Positions 28,192 through 37,816 of a stretch of DNA of 64,000 nucleotides are shown here, in pieces. Position numbers and translations under genes: made by a program. Source of the DNA: Variovorax paradoxus. GTDB taxonomy: Bacteria > Pseudomonadota > Gammaproteobacteria > Burkholderiales > Burkholderiaceae_C. The notes under the pieces were generated by a model. The model did not search any database. It worked only from the letters and a program-made list of their open reading frames with translations, and had not been told where the DNA came from. The stretch is from contig CP063166.1 in NCBI GenBank assembly GCA_016806145.1, forward strand, positions 3,782,001-3,846,000, in the 5' to 3' direction. Numbering within the stretch: position 1 is the first letter of the stretch; every line of letters starts with the position of its first letter.

Positions 28192-29811
28192 AGACGAGTT
28201 CCACGACCGATCGCCCTCCTCTGCCTGCGGGCAGGCCTCGGACTCGGCCTGGCCGCCGGCCTCGCCGGCTGCGGCCTGACCCGGCCGCCTGCCACGGTCG
28301 GCGCGCCCGCCCCCGCGCAATGGCACGCGCCGCTGCCGCATGGCGGCTCGCTGGCCCAGCTGGCCGAATGGTGGCGCCAGCTCGACGACCCGCTTTTGGT
28401 CGACCTGATCGCGGCCGCCGAGGGCGCGAGCCCCAACGTGGCGAGCGCCGCGGCGCGGCTGGCCGAGGCGCGCTCGACCCGCGTGCAGGCCGGTGCCGCG
28501 CTGCTGCCCAGCCTCGATGGCACGGCCTCGGCGAGCCGGGGCACCGCGGGGCTGACGGGCGGCGCTCCCGGCGGCAGCAGGGGTGCCGCCGGCACCTCCG
28601 GCGGCGCCAGCTCGGGCGCCGGCAGCACCTCGGCCACCACGCCGATCACCACGCTGCAGGCCGGCCTGCAGACCAAGTGGGAGATCGACCTGTTCGGCCG
28701 TCTGCGCGCCGACCGCGACGCGGCGGTGCAGCGCGAGCGCAGCGCCGATGCCAAGTGGCACGAGGCGCGCGTCTCGGTCGCGGCCGAGACCGCCAACGCC
28801 TACTTCGCCGAGCGCGCCTGCCAGCAGCAGCTGCGCGTGGCCGAGTCCGACACCCGCTCGCGCGGCGAGACCGCGCGCCTGACCGACCTGTCGATGCGCG
28901 CCGGCTTCACCGCGCCGGCCGACGCCGCGCTCGCGCGCGCCAGCGCCTCCGACGCCTCGGGCCGGCTGACGCAGCAGCGCGCGCAGTGCGCGGTGCAGCG
29001 CAAGGCGCTGGTGGCGCTCACCGGCATCGCCGAGACCGAGCTCGAGACCCGGCTCGCGGCCGCGCCCGCGCAGCGCGCGCTGCCGGCCGTGGGCCGCATC
29101 GACAGCGTGCCGGCCAACGCCATCGCCCAGCGGCCCGACGTCTACGCGGCCGAACTCGGGGTGGCCGCGGCCAGCGCCGAGGTGGGTTCGGCCGAGGCCG
29201 AGCGTTATCCGCGGCTCACCATCTCCGGCAACATCGGCCGCACGGGCTTTCGCGTCAGCGGCTTCCGCGAATCGATCGAGACCTGGACCGTCGGCCCGGT
29301 GGCGCTCACCGTGCCGCTGCTCGACGGCGGCGCGCGCGCGGCCAATGCCGACGCGGCCAAGGCGCGCTACACCGAAGCCGTGGCGCTCTACCGCGCCAAC
29401 GTGCGCCAGGCTGTGCGCGAGGTCGAGGAGGCGCTGGTCAACCTCGACGCCACCGATGCGCGCACCGGCGACGCCGACGCCGCGGTGCAGAACTACCAGG
29501 CTTCGTTCAACGCCACGCAGGCGCGCTTCGACAGCGGCCTGGCGAGCCTGTTCGAGCTCGAGGATGCGCGCCGCACGCTGTTCAGCGCGCAGACCGCGCG
29601 CGTCTCGCTGCAGCGCGAGCGCGCCGAGGCCTGGGTCGCGCTGTACCGCTCGATGGGCGGCGGCTGGACCCGCCCCGGCACCGCGGCCGCCGCCGCCGGA
29701 GCCGAAGCCACGCCCCAGCGCGTCCCCGTGACCATCATCACCACGCCGGGCCGCACCCTCACCATCTACCGCTCCTCCACCCCGGCCGCCAAGGTCGCGA
29801 CGTCGCCATGA
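28189..29811 (+). CDS. RND efflux outer-membrane factor (NodT-type lipoprotein)
   Basis: 540-residue outer-membrane channel of the TolC/NodT class. The ATG at 28189 starts a lipoprotein signal ending in LAGLAGC and has an upstream GGGAG site, so independent initiation is likely even though the frame is open from the TetR gene. The two OEP repeats are recognisable (WWRQLDDPLLVDLI..., KWEIDLFGRLRADRD, GVAAASAEVGSAEAERYPRLTISG). Unusual are a Gly/Ala/Ser/Thr-rich insert near residues 118-155 and a ~50-residue C-terminal tail. Its stop overlaps the adaptor gene by 4 bp. Confidence 0.88.
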   Translation: MRRVPRPIALLCLRAGLGLGLAAGLAGCGLTRPPATVGAPAPAQWHAPLPHGGSLAQLAEWWRQLDDPLLVDLIAAAEGASPNVASAAARLAEARSTRVQAGAALLPSLDGTASASRGTAGLTGGAPGGSRGAAGTSGGASSGAGSTSATTPITTLQAGLQTKWEIDLFGRLRADRDAAVQRERSADAKWHEARVSVAAETANAYFAERACQQQLRVAESDTRSRGETARLTDLSMRAGFTAPADAALARASASDASGRLTQQRAQCAVQRKALVALTGIAETELETRLAAAPAQRALPAVGRIDSVPANAIAQRPDVYAAELGVAAASAEVGSAEAERYPRLTISGNIGRTGFRVSGFRESIETWTVGPVALTVPLLDGGARAANADAAKARYTEAVALYRANVRQAVREVEEALVNLDATDARTGDADAAVQNYQASFNATQARFDSGLASLFELEDARRTLFSAQTARVSLQRERAEAWVALYRSMGGGWTRPGTAAAAAGAEATPQRVPVTIITTPGRTLTIYRSSTPAAKVATSP

Positions 29812-31016
29812 AAAGCCCCTCCCGCACCACCCTCATCGTCGTCCTGGTCGCCGTGGCCGCCATCGCCGCGGCGCTGTTCCTGTTCGGCCGCGGCAAGTCC
29901 GCGGACGCGCCTGCGCAGCAGGGGCAGCAAGCGGCCGCGAAGGACGGCAAGGCCGCCTCGGCGCGGCCCGTGCTCACGGTCACCATCGGCCAGCCCGAGA
30001 CCACCGAACTCGCGGTGACGCTCGCGGCCAACGGCAACGTCGCCGCCTGGCAGGAGGCCAGCGTGGGCTCCGAGTCGAACGGGCTGCGGCTGGCCGAGGT
30101 GCGCGTCAACGTCGGCGACCTGGTGAAGAAGGGCCAGGTGCTCGCCACCTTCTCGCCCGAGACGGTGCAGGCCGACATCGCGCAGGCCAAGGCCTCGCTG
30201 GCCGAAGCCCGCGCCACTGCGGCCGACGCGGCCGGCAACGCGGCGCGCGCGCGCACCCTGCAGGCCACGGGCGCGCTGAGCCAGCAGCAGATCAACCAGT
30301 ACCAGACCAGCGAGCAGACCGCGAAGGCGCGCGTCGAGGCCGCGGAGGCGGTGCTGGCGGCGCAGCAGGTGCGCGGCCGCAACACGCAGGTGCTGGCGCC
30401 CGACGACGGCGTGATCTCCGCGCGCAGCGCCACCGTCGGCAGCGTGGTGTCGGCCGGCACCGAGCTGTTCCGGCTGATCCGCCAGGGCCGGCTCGAATGG
30501 CGCGCCGAGGTCACCTCGGCCGAGATCGCGCGCATCGCGCTCGGCACGCCGGTGTTCGTGGTGGGCGCCAGCGGCGCGCAGGTGCAGGGCAAGGTGCGCA
30601 GCATCGCGCCCACGGTCGATCCGCAGACGCGCGCGGCGCTGGTCTACGTCGACCTGCCGCCGGTGCAGCAGAACACCGGCATCAAGGCCGGCATGTTCGC
30701 GCGCGGCGACTTCGAGCTCGGCCGCAGCAGCGCGCCCACGGTGCCGCAGAGCGCGATCGTGCCGCGCGACGGCTTCAACAACCTGTTCCTGCTGAAGGAC
30801 GACAACCGCGTCTCGCAGCTCAAGGTGCAGACCGGCCGCCGTGTCGGCGACCGCGTGGAGATCACGAGCGCGCTGCCGCAAGGTGCGCGCATGGTGGTCG
30901 AGGGCGCGGGCTTCCTCAACGACGGCGACCTGGTGAAGGTGGTCGATGCGCCGGCGCGCGCCCCGGCCGCCGCGGCATCGGCCCCGGCCGCGCCGTCCGC
31001 CGGCAACGGCAAGTAA
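29808..31016 (+). CDS. RND efflux periplasmic adaptor
   Basis: 402-residue membrane fusion protein with one N-terminal membrane anchor (residues ~8-27), a lipoyl half-motif (LRLAEVRVNVGDLVKKGQVLA), an alpha-hairpin with TGALSQQQINQYQTS, the second lipoyl half (ISARSATVGSVVSAGTELFRL), and a C-terminal Ala/Pro tail. It bridges the HAE1 pump and the outer-membrane factor. Coupled to the upstream gene by an ATGA overlap. Confidence 0.92.
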   Translation: MKSPSRTTLIVVLVAVAAIAAALFLFGRGKSADAPAQQGQQAAAKDGKAASARPVLTVTIGQPETTELAVTLAANGNVAAWQEASVGSESNGLRLAEVRVNVGDLVKKGQVLATFSPETVQADIAQAKASLAEARATAADAAGNAARARTLQATGALSQQQINQYQTSEQTAKARVEAAEAVLAAQQVRGRNTQVLAPDDGVISARSATVGSVVSAGTELFRLIRQGRLEWRAEVTSAEIARIALGTPVFVVGASGAQVQGKVRSIAPTVDPQTRAALVYVDLPPVQQNTGIKAGMFARGDFELGRSSAPTVPQSAIVPRDGFNNLFLLKDDNRVSQLKVQTGRRVGDRVEITSALPQGARMVVEGAGFLNDGDLVKVVDAPARAPAAAASAPAAPSAGNGK

Positions 31017-31037
31017 GCCAGCCCCGGAGAAACCGCC

Positions 31038-34000
31038 ATGAACGTTTCCGCCTGGTCCATCCGCAACCCCATCGCGGCGGTGATGCTGTTCGTGCTGCTC
31101 ACCTTCGGCGGGCTGCTGTCCTTCAACGCGATGAAGGTGCAGAACTTCCCCGACATCGACCTGCCGACCGTCACCGTCTCGGCCTCGCTGCCGGGCGCCG
31201 CGCCCTCGCAGCTCGAGAACGACGTCGCGCGCAAGATCGAGAACTCGATCGCCACCGTGCAGGGCCTCAAGCACATCACGACCAAGGTGCAGGACGGCGC
31301 GGTCACGCTGATCGTCGAGTTCCGGCTCGAGAAGCCGGTGCAGGAGGCCGTGGACGACGTGCGCTCGGCGGTGCAGAAGGTGCGCGCCGACCTGCCGGCC
31401 GACGTGCGCGACCCGGTCATCACCAAGCTCGACTTCGCGGCCCAGCCGGTGCTGGCCTTCACCATCGCCTCGAGCCACATGGACGCCGAGGCGCTGTCGT
31501 GGTTCGTCGACAACGACGTGAGCAAGAAGCTGCTCGCGCAGCCCGGCGTGGGCGCGGTCTCGCGCGTGGGCGGCGTCACGCGCCAGGTGCACGTGGACAT
31601 CGACCCGAACAAGCTGCAGGCGCTCGGCGCCACCGCCGCCGACATCTCGCGCCAGCTGCGCCAGGTGCAGGTGGAGAGCGCGGGCGGCCGCTTCGACCTC
31701 TCGGGCAGCGAGCAGCCGGTGCGCACGCTCGCCACCGTGACCTCGGCCGACCAGTTGAACGCGATGCAGATCGCGCTGTCGGACGGCCGGCGCGTGCGCC
31801 TCGATCAGGTGGCGCGCATCAGCGACACCATCGCCGAGCCGCGCGCGGCCGCGCTGCTCGACGGCAAGCCGGTGGTGGGCTTCGAGGTGGCGCGCAGCCG
31901 GGGCGCCAGCGAGGTGGAGGTGGGCGCGCTGGTGCACAAGGCGCTCGACGAGCTCAAGGCCCAGCGCCCCGACATCGAGCTCACCGAGGCCTTCAACTTC
32001 GTGGAGCCGGTGCAGGAGGAATACGACGGCTCGCTGCACCTGCTGTACGAGGGCGCCATCCTCGCGGTGCTGGTGGTGTGGCTGTTCCTGCGCGACATGC
32101 GCGCCACCTTCGTCTCGGCCGTGGCGCTGCCGATGTCGGCCATCCCGGCCTTCATCGGCATGCACCTGCTGGGCTTCTCGATCAACGTGGTGTCGCTGCT
32201 GGCGCTGTCGCTGGTGATCGGCATCCTGGTCGACGACGCGATCGTGGAGGTCGAGAACATCGTGCGCCACCTGCGCATGGGCAAGTCGCCCTACGACGCG
32301 GCGATGGAGGCGGCCGACGAGATCGGGCTGGCGGTGATCGCCACCACCTTCACGCTGATCGCGGTGTTCCTGCCCACGGCCTTCATGAGCGGCGTGGCCG
32401 GCAAGTTCTTCAAGCAGTTCGGCTGGACCGCCTCGCTCGCGGTGTTCGCCTCGCTGGTGGTGGCGCGGGTGCTCACGCCGATGATGGCCGCCTACCTGCT
32501 CAAGCCCATCGTCGACCAGGAGAAGGAGCCGCGCTGGCTGTCGGTCTACATGCGCTGGGTCACCTGGTGCATGACGCACCGGTTCGCGACCATGGTGCTG
32601 GCCACGCTGTTCTTCTTCGGCTCGCTGGCGATGATCCCGCTGCTGAAGACCGGCTTCATCCCGCCCGACGACAACTCGCAGACCCAGGTCTACCTGTCGC
32701 TCGCGCCCGGCGCCACGCTGGCGCAGACGCAGGCCACGGCCGAGGAGACGCGCAACCGGCTGATGAAGATCCGCCATGTGCGCAGTGTCTACACCACCGT
32801 GGGCGGCGGCAGCGCGGGCGGCGATCCGTTCGCGAACTTCGGCACGCCCGAGACGCGCAAGGCCACGCTGACGGTGAAGCTCGACCCACGCGGCGACCGG
32901 CCGCGCAAGCAGGTGATCGAGAACGAGATCCGCCGCGCGCTGGAAACCCTGCCCGGCGTGCGCAGCACCGTGGGCCTGGGCGGCTCGGGCGAGAAGTACA
33001 TCCTCTCGCTGTCGGGCGACGATCCGGCCACGCTGGTGGGCGCCGCGCGCGACGTGGAGCGCGACCTGCGCACCATCGCGGGCCTGGGCAACATCACCTC
33101 CACCGCGAGCCTGATCCGGCCCGAGATCGCCGTGCGCCCCGACTTCGCGCGCGCCGCCGACCTGGGCGTGACCAGCAGCGCCATCGCCGAGACGCTGCGC
33201 GTGGCCACCCTGGGCGACTACGACCAGTCGCTGCCCAAGCTCAACCTCGCGCAGCGCCAGGTGCCGATCCTGGTGAAGCTCGAGGACAGCGCGCGGCAGG
33301 ACCTGGCGCTGCTCGAGCGCCTGACCGTGCCCGGCAGCCGCGGCCCGGTGATGCTGGGCCAGGTGGCGCAGCTCACGGTCGAGGGCGGCCCGGCCGTGAT
33401 CGACCGCTACGACCGCTCGCGCAACGTCAACTTCGAGATCGAGCTCTCCTCGGTCGGCCTGGGCGACGCGAAGAACGCCGCGATGGCCCTGCCCTCGATC
33501 CGCAACCTGCCGCCGGGCGTGCGCGTGACCGAGGTCGGCGACGCCGAGGTGATGACCGAGCTGTTCAACAGCTTCGGCCTGGCGATGCTGACCGGCGTGC
33601 TGTGCATCTACATCGTGCTGGTGCTGCTGTTCAAGGACTTCCTGCACCCGGTGACCATCCTGTGCGCGCTGCCGCTCGCGCTGGGCGGCGCCTTCGTCGG
33701 GCTGCTGCTGGGGCAGAAGGCGCTGTCGATGCCCTCGTTGATCGGCCTGATCATGCTGATGGGCATCGCGACCAAGAACTCGATCCTGCTGGTGGAGTAC
33801 GCGATCGTGGCGCGCCGCGACCACGGCATGAACCGCTGGGAGGCGCTGCTCGACGCCTGCCACAAGCGCGCGCGGCCGATCATCATGACCACCCTGGCCA
33901 TGGGCGCCGGCATGGCGCCGATCGCCTTCGGCTGGAGCGCCGCCGACTCGAGCTTCCGCTCGCCGATGGCGATGGCGGTGATCGGCGGGCTGATCACCTC

Positions 34001-34145
34001 GACGGTGCTGAGCCTGCTGGTGGTGCCGGCGGTGTTCACCTACGTCGACGACATCGAGCACTGGATCCGGCGCATGGTGCGCAAGCTGCGCGGGCAGCCG
34101 CCGGATCCGCACATCGACGACGACCTGAAGGTTCAGCAGCACTGA
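31038..34145 (+). CDS. RND efflux permease, HAE1 type
   Basis: 1035-residue inner-membrane pump. It has the usual twelve-helix layout, the N-terminus MNVSAWSIRNPIAAVML, and the TM4 segment GILVDDAIVEVENI with its proton-relay aspartates. It completes a tripartite system with the two preceding genes. A GGAGA ribosome site precedes the ATG. The substrate is unknown. The gene ends against a long inverted repeat shared with the convergent iron-receptor gene. Confidence 0.93.
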   Translation: MNVSAWSIRNPIAAVMLFVLLTFGGLLSFNAMKVQNFPDIDLPTVTVSASLPGAAPSQLENDVARKIENSIATVQGLKHITTKVQDGAVTLIVEFRLEKPVQEAVDDVRSAVQKVRADLPADVRDPVITKLDFAAQPVLAFTIASSHMDAEALSWFVDNDVSKKLLAQPGVGAVSRVGGVTRQVHVDIDPNKLQALGATAADISRQLRQVQVESAGGRFDLSGSEQPVRTLATVTSADQLNAMQIALSDGRRVRLDQVARISDTIAEPRAAALLDGKPVVGFEVARSRGASEVEVGALVHKALDELKAQRPDIELTEAFNFVEPVQEEYDGSLHLLYEGAILAVLVVWLFLRDMRATFVSAVALPMSAIPAFIGMHLLGFSINVVSLLALSLVIGILVDDAIVEVENIVRHLRMGKSPYDAAMEAADEIGLAVIATTFTLIAVFLPTAFMSGVAGKFFKQFGWTASLAVFASLVVARVLTPMMAAYLLKPIVDQEKEPRWLSVYMRWVTWCMTHRFATMVLATLFFFGSLAMIPLLKTGFIPPDDNSQTQVYLSLAPGATLAQTQATAEETRNRLMKIRHVRSVYTTVGGGSAGGDPFANFGTPETRKATLTVKLDPRGDRPRKQVIENEIRRALETLPGVRSTVGLGGSGEKYILSLSGDDPATLVGAARDVERDLRTIAGLGNITSTASLIRPEIAVRPDFARAADLGVTSSAIAETLRVATLGDYDQSLPKLNLAQRQVPILVKLEDSARQDLALLERLTVPGSRGPVMLGQVAQLTVEGGPAVIDRYDRSRNVNFEIELSSVGLGDAKNAAMALPSIRNLPPGVRVTEVGDAEVMTELFNSFGLAMLTGVLCIYIVLVLLFKDFLHPVTILCALPLALGGAFVGLLLGQKALSMPSLIGLIMLMGIATKNSILLVEYAIVARRDHGMNRWEALLDACHKRARPIIMTTLAMGAGMAPIAFGWSAADSSFRSPMAMAVIGGLITSTVLSLLVVPAVFTYVDDIEHWIRRMVRKLRGQPPDPHIDDDLKVQQH

Positions 34146-34154
34146 ATACGGGAA

Positions 34155-34262
34155 CCGGACGCAGAGGACGCGAAGGTTCCGCGAAGGGCGCGAAAGAAAT
34201 CCAGAAATGCTTTGGGTGTTCTTTCGCGCCCTTCGCGTGATCTTCGCGTCCTTCGCGTCCGG
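34155..34262. repeat. Long inverted repeat between convergent genes
   Basis: Two 44-nt arms (34155-34198 and 34219-34262) pair with about five mismatches around a 20-nt loop; partial pairing extends a few bases outwards. The arms are built of GCGAAGG-type units (GGACGCGAAG, GCGAAGGGCGCGAAAG). There is no clean U-tract, so this may be a repetitive extragenic element that also stops or stabilises both convergent transcripts. Confidence 0.75.
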
Positions 34263-34290
34263 ATACCCGAATTGAAGAACTCCAACGCCC

Positions 34291-36720
34291 TCAGAAATCG
34301 AAGCTCGCCTGCACCTGCCAGGTCCGCGGCGGCGCCACCGAGATGAAGTTGCGCCCCGCGATGGTCCAGTAGTTGTCGTCGAGCAGGTTCGAGATGCCGG
34401 CGCGCAGCGTGGTGGCCACGCCGTTCATGCGCGTGGCGTAGCGCGCACCGATGTCGATGCGCTTCCACGAGGGCACGCGCTGCGTGTTCGCGAGGTCGAC
34501 CCAGGCGCTGTCGGTGTAGATGTAGCGGCCGGTCAGCGTGAGGCCGGGCACGGCGGGCACGTCGTACTCCAGGCCGAGGTTGGCGGTGAACTCGGGCACG
34601 CCGATGGCCTTCTTGCCGTCGCTCGCGCCGCCCGCGGTCTTCGACATGCGCGCGTCGATCCAGGCCACGCCGCCCAGCAGGCGCAGGCCCTTGCCGATCT
34701 CGCCGAAGCTCTCGATCTCCACCCCCTTGTTGCGCTGCAGGCCGGCGGCGCGGAAGAAGTTGTCGCTGTCGACGAAGGCCGTGGCCTTGCGGATGTCGAA
34801 GTACGCGACGGTGAGGCCATGGCTGCCGCGGTCCCACTTGAGGCCGAACTCGTGCTGGCGCGACAGGTAGGGCGCGAGCTGCTCGCCCGCGTTGCGCGTG
34901 CCGGCCGGCGCCACCGCGCCCTGCGCCAGCGCCTCGGCGTAGTTGCCGTAGACCGAGATGCCGTTGTCGAACCTGTAGAGCGCGGCCACCGTGGGCGTGG
35001 TCTTCGACTGGTCGTAGGGCAGCTTCCTGATGCGCTGGTGGCGCGCGCCCAGCGTGACGAACAGGCGGTCGTCGAAGGCCGAGATCGTGTCGGCCACCGC
35101 GAGGCTGTCGAGGTCGAGCGCCGGACTGTCGACGCCCGGCACCAGCGGCACGCCGAAGGCGAAGGGGTTCGGCACCAGGTTCTGCGTGTAGATGCTGCCG
35201 ACCACGCGCTGGGGCAGCGGCAGCGATTGCGAACGCATGTCGAGCAGCTGCTGGCGCTGCGACACGGCGCTGAGCGCGAGCTTGTGCTTCGTCGCCCCGA
35301 GCGAGAAGCTGCCGCGCACGCCGACGTCGGCCACCTGGTTGGACTGCGTCCACAGCAGGCTCGAGGCGCTGCTGTAGCTGACCTGGCCCAGGCCGTTGAT
35401 GGTGGTCTGGTCGATGTAGCGGCGCTCGGGCGCGGTCTCGCGCAGCTTGCCGAAGCGCGCGTAGGCGGTCCAGTTGTCCGTGAAGTCCCATTCGGTGCTC
35501 AGCAGCGCGAAGGGCTGGCGCACCTCGAGCATCTCCCACGAGGGCTTGGGATGCACCTTGGGATCGGGTGGCGGCGGCAGCGCGGCGCCGGGCTGCAGCA
35601 GCCAGTGGTTGAACAGCGGCGACGAGGTGCGCCGCGTGTAGCCGGCATCGAGCACGGCACGGAAGCGGTCGCCGCGGTAGTCGAGCGCGATCTGCGCCGC
35701 GGCCAGGCGCCGGTCGGCGCCGTCGTAGACCCGGCCGTCCTCGGCGCTCAAGTTGATGCGCGCGCCGAACTGGTGGTCGGCGCCGAAGCGCTGGCCCAGG
35801 TCGACGTGGGTGCCGAGCAGCGAGCGCTGGTTGGCCGACAGCGTGATCGAGCGCACCGGCGCGTCGGTGGCACGCTTGGGCACCAGGTTGAAGCTGCCGC
35901 CGGTGGTGCTGCCGTAGCCCGAGGCGCCGACCAGCCCGGCCGCCGGCCCCTTGAGCACCTCGAGGCGCTCGTAGTGCTGGATCGGGATGTTGCTGTACGC
36001 GAACAGGCCCTCGAGGCCGTCGAACAGGTAGGCGTCGCTGTTGGTGAGGAAGCCGCGGATCGAGCTCTGGTCGAGCGGCGAGGTGGCCGACAGGCTGGTG
36101 CGGATCGAGGGATCGTTGGCCACCATGTCGTTGACGTTGCGCGCGCCCTGGTTGCGGATCAGCTCGGCCGTGTAGGCCTTGGTGCTGAACGGCGTCTCGA
36201 AGATGTCGGCCGTGCCCAGCATGCCGAGCCGGCCGCCGCGCGCGACCTGCCCGCCCGCGTAGGGCGCCGCGAGCACTTCGGCCGCGGGGCCGGCGGCCGT
36301 GACGGTCACCGGTGCCAGTGCCGCGCCGCCGGCCCCGGGAACCACGGGCGCGCGCGTCTCCACCCGGCGCAGCGAGAAGCCGCCGCCCTGGCGCGGCACG
36401 GCCTCGAGCGCGCTGCCGGCGAGCAGCGCGGCCAGTCCGCTCGCGATGCCGTGGCGGCCCTCGAGCCCGCGCGTGACGGCGCCCGCGACCAGCGCCGGGT
36501 CGTAGCTGAGGTTGACGCCCGCGCTGCGCGCGAAGCGGTCGAGCGCGGCATCGAGCGGGCCGGCGGGCACGCTGAAGCTGCGGATCTCGTCGGGCGCCTG
36601 CGCGCGCGCCACCTCGGGCAGCGCGGCGGCGGCGAACACGCCGAGGGCCAGCGCGGCATGCAGCGCCGTGTGCAGCGCGAAGGTCGGCGCGCCGGCGGCG
36701 CGGAATCGGGAAAGGCTCAT
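34291..36720 (-). CDS. TonB-dependent siderophore receptor with STN signalling domain
   Basis: 809-residue outer-membrane receptor of the FecA type. Order: signal peptide (~residues 1-41), STN secretin/TonB signalling domain (FSVPAGPLDAALDRFA, ~48-100), plug (STKAYTAELIRNQGARNVNDM..., RGFLTNSDAYLFDG), beta barrel, and a terminal Phe (SFDF). It imports a ferric siderophore and signals to the FecR-FecI pair encoded upstream. The siderophore cannot be deduced. It is 127 bp downstream of fecR. Confidence 0.92.
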   Translation of the reverse strand: MSLSRFRAAGAPTFALHTALHAALALGVFAAAALPEVARAQAPDEIRSFSVPAGPLDAALDRFARSAGVNLSYDPALVAGAVTRGLEGRHGIASGLAALLAGSALEAVPRQGGGFSLRRVETRAPVVPGAGGAALAPVTVTAAGPAAEVLAAPYAGGQVARGGRLGMLGTADIFETPFSTKAYTAELIRNQGARNVNDMVANDPSIRTSLSATSPLDQSSIRGFLTNSDAYLFDGLEGLFAYSNIPIQHYERLEVLKGPAAGLVGASGYGSTTGGSFNLVPKRATDAPVRSITLSANQRSLLGTHVDLGQRFGADHQFGARINLSAEDGRVYDGADRRLAAAQIALDYRGDRFRAVLDAGYTRRTSSPLFNHWLLQPGAALPPPPDPKVHPKPSWEMLEVRQPFALLSTEWDFTDNWTAYARFGKLRETAPERRYIDQTTINGLGQVSYSSASSLLWTQSNQVADVGVRGSFSLGATKHKLALSAVSQRQQLLDMRSQSLPLPQRVVGSIYTQNLVPNPFAFGVPLVPGVDSPALDLDSLAVADTISAFDDRLFVTLGARHQRIRKLPYDQSKTTPTVAALYRFDNGISVYGNYAEALAQGAVAPAGTRNAGEQLAPYLSRQHEFGLKWDRGSHGLTVAYFDIRKATAFVDSDNFFRAAGLQRNKGVEIESFGEIGKGLRLLGGVAWIDARMSKTAGGASDGKKAIGVPEFTANLGLEYDVPAVPGLTLTGRYIYTDSAWVDLANTQRVPSWKRIDIGARYATRMNGVATTLRAGISNLLDDNYWTIAGRNFISVAPPRTWQVQASFDF

Positions 36721-36847
36721 GGGTCTGGACAGGCTCGAAGGATGGAAGGCGCTCGTCGCCGAGCGGGTTCATCCAGGAGGTCGGACGAGAAACGCGATCC
36801 CCTCAGTTTTTTCGCGTCGTTCTCGAAAAAATCTTCGAAGGACCCGC

Positions 36848-37816
36848 TCAGGCCGGCGGCCCGACCGACACCCAGTAGCGCGTGCGCAGCCGCACCGAGA
36901 TCGGCTGCGTCTGCGCGAGGAACTGCAGCGCGCGGTCGCTGTCGCGCACATGGAACACGCCCGAGACGCGCAGTTCGGCCACGGCCGGATCGCACAGCAC
37001 CACGCCATGGCGGTAGCGGCCGAGCTCGGCCAGCAGGTCGGCCATGCGGATGTTCCGGCCGGCGATCACGCCGTCGACCCAGCCGTCCTCGTCGAAGCCG
37101 CGGCTGGCGGCCGGCGTGCTGCCCGATTCGGCGAGCCAGCGGCTCTGGCCCGCCTGCACCACGGCCTCGGCGGGACCGTCGCCCGGATGCAGCGCCACCG
37201 CGCCCTGCTGCACGCTGACGCGCGCGCGCCGCTCGTCGATGCGCACCACGAAGCGCGTGCCCAGCGCCTGCATCCGGCCGAACGGCGTGTAGACCCAGAA
37301 CGGGCGTTTGGCGGCGCCGGCATCGTCGCCGGTGCTGACCATGATCTCGCCGCGCCGCAGCACCACGAGGCGGCGCTCGCCGTTCAGGTCGGTGCTGACC
37401 GCGCTGTCGGTGTTGAGCACCAGCGTCGTGCCGTCGGCCAGCCGCAGGCTGCGCTGTTCGCCGGTCTCGGTGCTGGCATCGGCCAGCAAGCGCTGCCACG
37501 GCGCGTGCTCGCGCAGCAGCCAACCCGTGGCCAGCGTCACGCCGGCCAGCGACAGCAGCTTGAGCGCGCCACGGCGGCCGCGCTGCTGCCGGTGCAGCTG
37601 CGCGGCCTGCAGGGTGTCGCGCGCCGGGCCGGCCGGCACGCCGGCAAAGCCGCGCCGCAGGTCGCCGACGCGCTGCCAAGCCTGCGCATGGCGCGGATCG
37701 GCCGCCAGCCATTGCGCGTGCGCGCGCCGCATCTTCGGCGTGGGTTCGCCATGGTCGAGGCGCACCGACCACAGGATGGCGGCGTCGATCACGCTGTCGG
37801 GTAGAGCGACGCTCAT
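36848..37816 (-). CDS. fecR: FecR-type anti-sigma/sensor protein
   Basis: 322-residue inner-membrane protein: an N-terminal cytosolic FecR domain (DUF4880-like, with RAHAQWLAADPRHAQAWQRV at ~31-50), one transmembrane segment (~85-100), and a periplasmic FecR domain (GEQRSLRLADGTTLVLNTDSAV). It transmits the receptor's signal to the sigma factor. The start at 37816 overlaps the sigma factor's stop by 4 bp. Confidence 0.92.
   Translation of the reverse strand: MSVALPDSVIDAAILWSVRLDHGEPTPKMRRAHAQWLAADPRHAQAWQRVGDLRRGFAGVPAGPARDTLQAAQLHRQQRGRRGALKLLSLAGVTLATGWLLREHAPWQRLLADASTETGEQRSLRLADGTTLVLNTDSAVSTDLNGERRLVVLRRGEIMVSTGDDAGAAKRPFWVYTPFGRMQALGTRFVVRIDERRARVSVQQGAVALHPGDGPAEAVVQAGQSRWLAESGSTPAASRGFDEDGWVDGVIAGRNIRMADLLAELGRYRHGVVLCDPAVAELRVSGVFHVRDSDRALQFLAQTQPISVRLRTRYWVSVGPPA

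Noticed and set aside
29766..34142. Very long open frame on the minus strand opposite the efflux genes
   Set aside because: High GC leaves antisense frames open; its composition is His/Arg/Gln-rich without domains, while the plus strand carries clear efflux proteins.
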